Origin: CAZIFG01 sp964539135
Lineage (GTDB): Bacteria > Margulisbacteria > Marinamargulisbacteria > GCA-2716485 > CAZIFG01
Direction: 5' to 3'
Length of the DNA: 56,001 nucleotides
NCBI GenBank assembly: GCA_964539135.1
Contig: CAZIFG010000011.1
Coordinates: 1-56,001 of the forward strand
Each line of letters begins with the position of its first letter. Positions within the stretch are counted from its first letter, which is position 1. This document shows positions 53,029-56,001 of this stretch, piece after piece. The notes beneath the pieces were generated by a model, which ran no database searches, was not told the origin of the DNA, and saw nothing but the letters and a program-made list of their open reading frames with translations. The translations under genes and the position numbers were made by a program.

Positions 53029-55761
53029 ATGTCTACATTGCTTACAAAAACGCGTTTTCATATTGTTATTGAATTTGTATTTGGACCTAAAAGCACGCTT
53101 TTTTTGAAGGTAGAGACTACATGGAAAAATGAGCCTGTACCACTTCAATTGGCCGCTTTAATGCAGTTTTTATATCTTCATGAAGCGGAACTTCACGCTT
53201 CAGATAAGGATTTTGGTTATAGTTTGGCCAAATTGATTAAGAAAGTAGAGTTGGGACGCCAGCTTATTTATGCCATTCCCTCTGATTATGATATGGCTTT
53301 GTTTTTTAAACGTGCACTTGAAGAAGGCATTCCTTTGTTTTGGAAAAAAGATGATGCAAAGCCCCGCCCTATTCATGTGGATACAGCGATTCCACTTACT
53401 GTGATTGTGCAACAAAAGGGGCAACAATTGGTTTGTGAGCTTCAAAATCGAGAGTCCTTTTTAGATGATCCCCTTTCTTTTTTGGTTTTACGTGCAGATA
53501 AAGACGTTTTTTGTTTCAGTCGCGGGGTTTTGTTGTCGCGTTTGAATCCTGATTTGGAAACCTTTGTGACGGATTTTATGGATAAAAAATACCAGCTTTT
53601 TACGGATTTAGATATTATGACCTTTATTAAGCGTTTGTATCAGCCTCATAAATTGCTTTTAAATTGGAAAATTCAGGCGGACTTTTTATCGCTTATTCCA
53701 CAAGATACCGCCCCTACACCTGTATTAACGGTGAATTATACGGGCCAAACCTTAGTCCCTACCCTATCCTATAAGTATAAATCGGTGCATATTCCAGCTA
53801 CCTATAAAGAAGAGCTGGTTGTGGATAAAAAATCAGGACGTAAGTTTCAACGTATGCAGGATTTGGAACTCATTTATCAGCAGGATTTGATGCATTTATT
53901 TTCAGAGTATCAGCTGCCTTTTATGTTGGAGAGTCCTGGAGATATTGCCACTTTTATTGATACGGTAGTGCCGCTTTTATCTCAACGAGACTGGCATATT
54001 ATTATGGATAAATCTTTGCCTGAATTTAAGGTTTTGGATAAGCCTGTCGATTTGGAGTTTTCAGTGTCTTCCAGTGGTCAGGATTGGTTCTATTTTGAGC
54101 CCAATTGTCAGATTGAAGGTCAGGCGATGAATCTTCAGGAAATTGCACGCTTGATGGTTCAAAATCAAGGCTATTTGAAAACCAAAAAAGGCTATGTGAA
54201 GTTGTCTCATGACTCTCAAAAACAATTGGAAGCTTTAACGCAGTTGGGGGCCTTGAAACCTGGAAAAGGGTTTCAAAAAGCAGAAATGTTACCGATGATT
54301 TTGGCCGCGAATGTTCAAGGGACTTCAGAAGATACGCGATCTTTGGTGGATAAGTTTAAAAATTTACACCGGGTGGATTTGTGTCAACCTAGCCCTGCTT
54401 TTCAAGGAACGCTTCGAGATTATCAGCAGTATGGTGTGAATTGGATGTGGTTTTTGGCTCAAGCCGGATTGGGGGGTATTTTAGCTGATGATATGGGCTT
54501 GGGTAAAACAGTTCAGACCCTGGTGCTTTCCACCCGTTTGGAAGGCGAAGGCCCTGTTTTGGTTGTGGGCCCTACAAACGTTATTTATAACTGGGAAAGT
54601 GAAATTCAGAAATTTTTACCCGGTTCTAAAACCATCGTTTATACGGGAATGGGTCGTGAGAAGCATCAAAAATCGCTCAGTCGTGCGGATTTTGTGATTA
54701 CCTCTTTTGGGATTGTGAAAAATGACATTACGGTGTTTCAGTTTTTAAAAACCAAGGCTATTTATGTGGATGAAGCTCAGTATATTAAAAACCCGCAATC
54801 GCAGGTTTCTAAGGCTATGAAAAGTTTGGAATCCCCGTTTAAATTGGCCATGACAGGAACGCCGGTTGAGAATCATCTGATTGATTTATGGAATTTATTT
54901 GATTTTGTGATGCCGGGATATTTGGGGACTAAAGCTCGTTTTGATGTGGATATTAAAGATGGCAATAAGGCGCTGCTTCGCGCTAAGATTAAACCCTTTG
55001 TGCTGCGCCGTGAAAAACGGGAGGTACTCACTTCTTTACCTGAAAAAACAGAAATTCTATTGCGTTGTCCCCTATCGGATGCGCAGCGTTTGCTTTATAA
55101 AACTGTTTTGGATGCGACCAAAAAAGGCATCCAATTGGCTAAAGGTAAAAAAGATAAATTGGGCATTTTAGCGGCTATTTTGAAATTGAGACAGGTGTGT
55201 ATTCATCCAGGATTATTACCGGATTTAGGTCTGGATCAAATGCATTCGGCTAAATTTGAAGTGCTCACGGAAAAATTAGAAGAGCTGATGGACGAAGGTC
55301 ATAAAGTGGTTGTTTTTTCGCAATTTACGAAGATGTTGGATATTGTTCAGGATTGGGTTAAAGAGAAACGAATCGATTTGGAGCGTATCGATGGCAGTGT
55401 TACGGGTAAATCCAGACAGGCAGCCGTGACGCGTTTTCAAGAGAGCGATAAAGCCTCTGTATTTTTGGTGTCTTTAAAAGCGGGCGGTGTGGGCATTAAT
55501 TTAACGGCTGCAGATTATGTTATTCATTTGGATCCTTGGTGGAATCCTGCTGTAGAGGCGCAGGCTACAGATCGTGTTCATCGTATGGGGCAGAAAAATA
55601 AAGTGATTGTCTATAAAATGATTGCCGAAGGGACGATTGAAGAAAAAATTCAGCTCTTACAAGAGGAGAAAAAAGCTCTTCTTGCTCAAGTCATTGATAT
55701 TGATGGCATCGATGAAAAAAATATTGATATTGAGGCTCTGCAGTCGCTTATTTTAGATTAA
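53029..55761 (+). CDS. SNF2-family DNA translocase/helicase
   Basis: 910 residues. The N-terminal 450 are a bacterial SNF2-associated region without a recognised enzyme domain. The motor starts at about residue 465 (LRDYQQYGVNWM), with motif I DDMGLGKTVQTL (about 487), DEAQ box (about 582), motif III MTGTPVENHL (about 607), and motifs V and VI at the C terminus (GGVGINLTAADYVIHLDPWWNP, QATDRVHRMGQ). Such proteins remodel DNA-protein complexes, including RNA polymerase as for RapA-like members. Lone copies, as here without restriction or defence genes, are more often housekeeping than defence. Confidence 0.94.
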   Translation: MSTLLTKTRFHIVIEFVFGPKSTLFLKVETTWKNEPVPLQLAALMQFLYLHEAELHASDKDFGYSLAKLIKKVELGRQLIYAIPSDYDMALFFKRALEEGIPLFWKKDDAKPRPIHVDTAIPLTVIVQQKGQQLVCELQNRESFLDDPLSFLVLRADKDVFCFSRGVLLSRLNPDLETFVTDFMDKKYQLFTDLDIMTFIKRLYQPHKLLLNWKIQADFLSLIPQDTAPTPVLTVNYTGQTLVPTLSYKYKSVHIPATYKEELVVDKKSGRKFQRMQDLELIYQQDLMHLFSEYQLPFMLESPGDIATFIDTVVPLLSQRDWHIIMDKSLPEFKVLDKPVDLEFSVSSSGQDWFYFEPNCQIEGQAMNLQEIARLMVQNQGYLKTKKGYVKLSHDSQKQLEALTQLGALKPGKGFQKAEMLPMILAANVQGTSEDTRSLVDKFKNLHRVDLCQPSPAFQGTLRDYQQYGVNWMWFLAQAGLGGILADDMGLGKTVQTLVLSTRLEGEGPVLVVGPTNVIYNWESEIQKFLPGSKTIVYTGMGREKHQKSLSRADFVITSFGIVKNDITVFQFLKTKAIYVDEAQYIKNPQSQVSKAMKSLESPFKLAMTGTPVENHLIDLWNLFDFVMPGYLGTKARFDVDIKDGNKALLRAKIKPFVLRREKREVLTSLPEKTEILLRCPLSDAQRLLYKTVLDATKKGIQLAKGKKDKLGILAAILKLRQVCIHPGLLPDLGLDQMHSAKFEVLTEKLEELMDEGHKVVVFSQFTKMLDIVQDWVKEKRIDLERIDGSVTGKSRQAAVTRFQESDKASVFLVSLKAGGVGINLTAADYVIHLDPWWNPAVEAQATDRVHRMGQKNKVIVYKMIAEGTIEEKIQLLQEEKKALLAQVIDIDGIDEKNIDIEALQSLILD

Positions 55762-55964
55762 TTCTTTTTCTTTAAATTTTCTAGGATCATTCTTTTTTAT
55801 TTCTGCTTAACTGGGGCAATATATTATGCCTTTCTTTTTATTAATTTATTAAAATAATTTTTTTATTTTCAAATAAAATGGTATTATGTTTCTTTGTTAT
55901 ATTATTTTTTATTAATATAAAAATATAATCTCTACTGAATTATTTAAGATAAAGGATGATTTTT

Positions 55965-56001
55965 ATGATTACAAAAATAGTATCGTGGCGAGAACGTGGT
56001 T
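55965..56001 (+). CDS. Start of an unknown gene, cut at the window edge
   Basis: ATG after AAGGA begins MITKIVSWRERG and runs off the end. Too short to name. The 203 bases between the SNF2 gene and this ATG are very AT-rich (poly-T/A) and show no other feature. Confidence 0.5.
   Translation, partial: MITKIVSWRERG

Noticed and set aside
53029..55761. SNF2 helicase as part of a defence island
   Set aside because: No nuclease, methylase or other defence gene adjoins it; nadE and an AT-rich gap flank it.

Overview
The window is a dense, AT-rich bacterial chromosome segment with about 46 protein genes and two tRNAs. It holds one 100-base run of N (35988-36087), so it comes from a scaffolded draft assembly. 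SLH-domain and LpxB-related proteins point to a double-membraned (diderm) bacterium. A BioD-like/DRTGG protein and the lack of classical operon order suggest a lineage far from the model phyla, perhaps near Margulisbacteria, Melainabacteria or Cyanobacteria; this is a low-confidence inference. Ankyrin, LRR and DUF4116 repeat proteins are typical of bacteria that live with protists or other eukaryotes.

Layout. 1-4.2 kb: the end of a repetitive surface or tail-fibre-like protein and two tandem orphan P-loop ATPases. 4.2-9.0 kb: central metabolism (BioD-like/DRTGG protein, polyprenyl synthetase, sucC, sucD, gcvH). 9.1-16.8 kb: polA, prfC, two related small secreted proteins, and cysE-trpC-trpF. 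16.8-25 kb: mnmA, hisF, fmt, a 137-bp MITE, der, a palindromic intergenic block, a GGQ-RbgA fusion, mnmD, an LRR protein and pth. 25-34.2 kb: cmoB, tRNA-Thr and tRNA-Phe, an SLH protein coupled to argS, tilS, a secreted beta-sandwich protein, an LpxB-related protein and a hydrolase. 34.2-37.2 kb: ferritin, a GH26-like lipoprotein and a DUF4116 repeat gene broken by the gap. 37.2-45.2 kb: a rearranged glutamate synthase and a mycothione-reductase-like flavoprotein. 45.2-56 kb: a tail-anchored ankyrin protein, a zinc-ribbon/DnaQ exonuclease, dcd, hypotheticals, nadE and a SNF2 helicase.

Together the genes cover translation and tRNA modification (fmt, pth, argS, tilS, mnmA, mnmD, cmoB, prfC, der, RbgA-like), nucleotide, NAD and amino-acid metabolism (dcd, nadE, trpC, trpF, hisF, cysE, glutamate synthase), and a layer of host-interaction or surface proteins.

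Four things stand out. (1) Glutamate synthase is split between its central and FMN domains. The first subunit is fused to an adrenodoxin-reductase-like domain and an adrenodoxin-type ferredoxin, and both subunits begin with mitochondrial-presequence-like N termini. (2) A GGQ release-factor-like domain is fused to an RbgA/YlqF GTPase. (3) At least sixteen genes have a -10 box only 6-10 nt before the ATG, which implies widespread leaderless or near-leaderless mRNAs. (4) The whole window shows a strong G/T excess on the + strand whatever the gene direction; the DUF4116 island is the clear exception.
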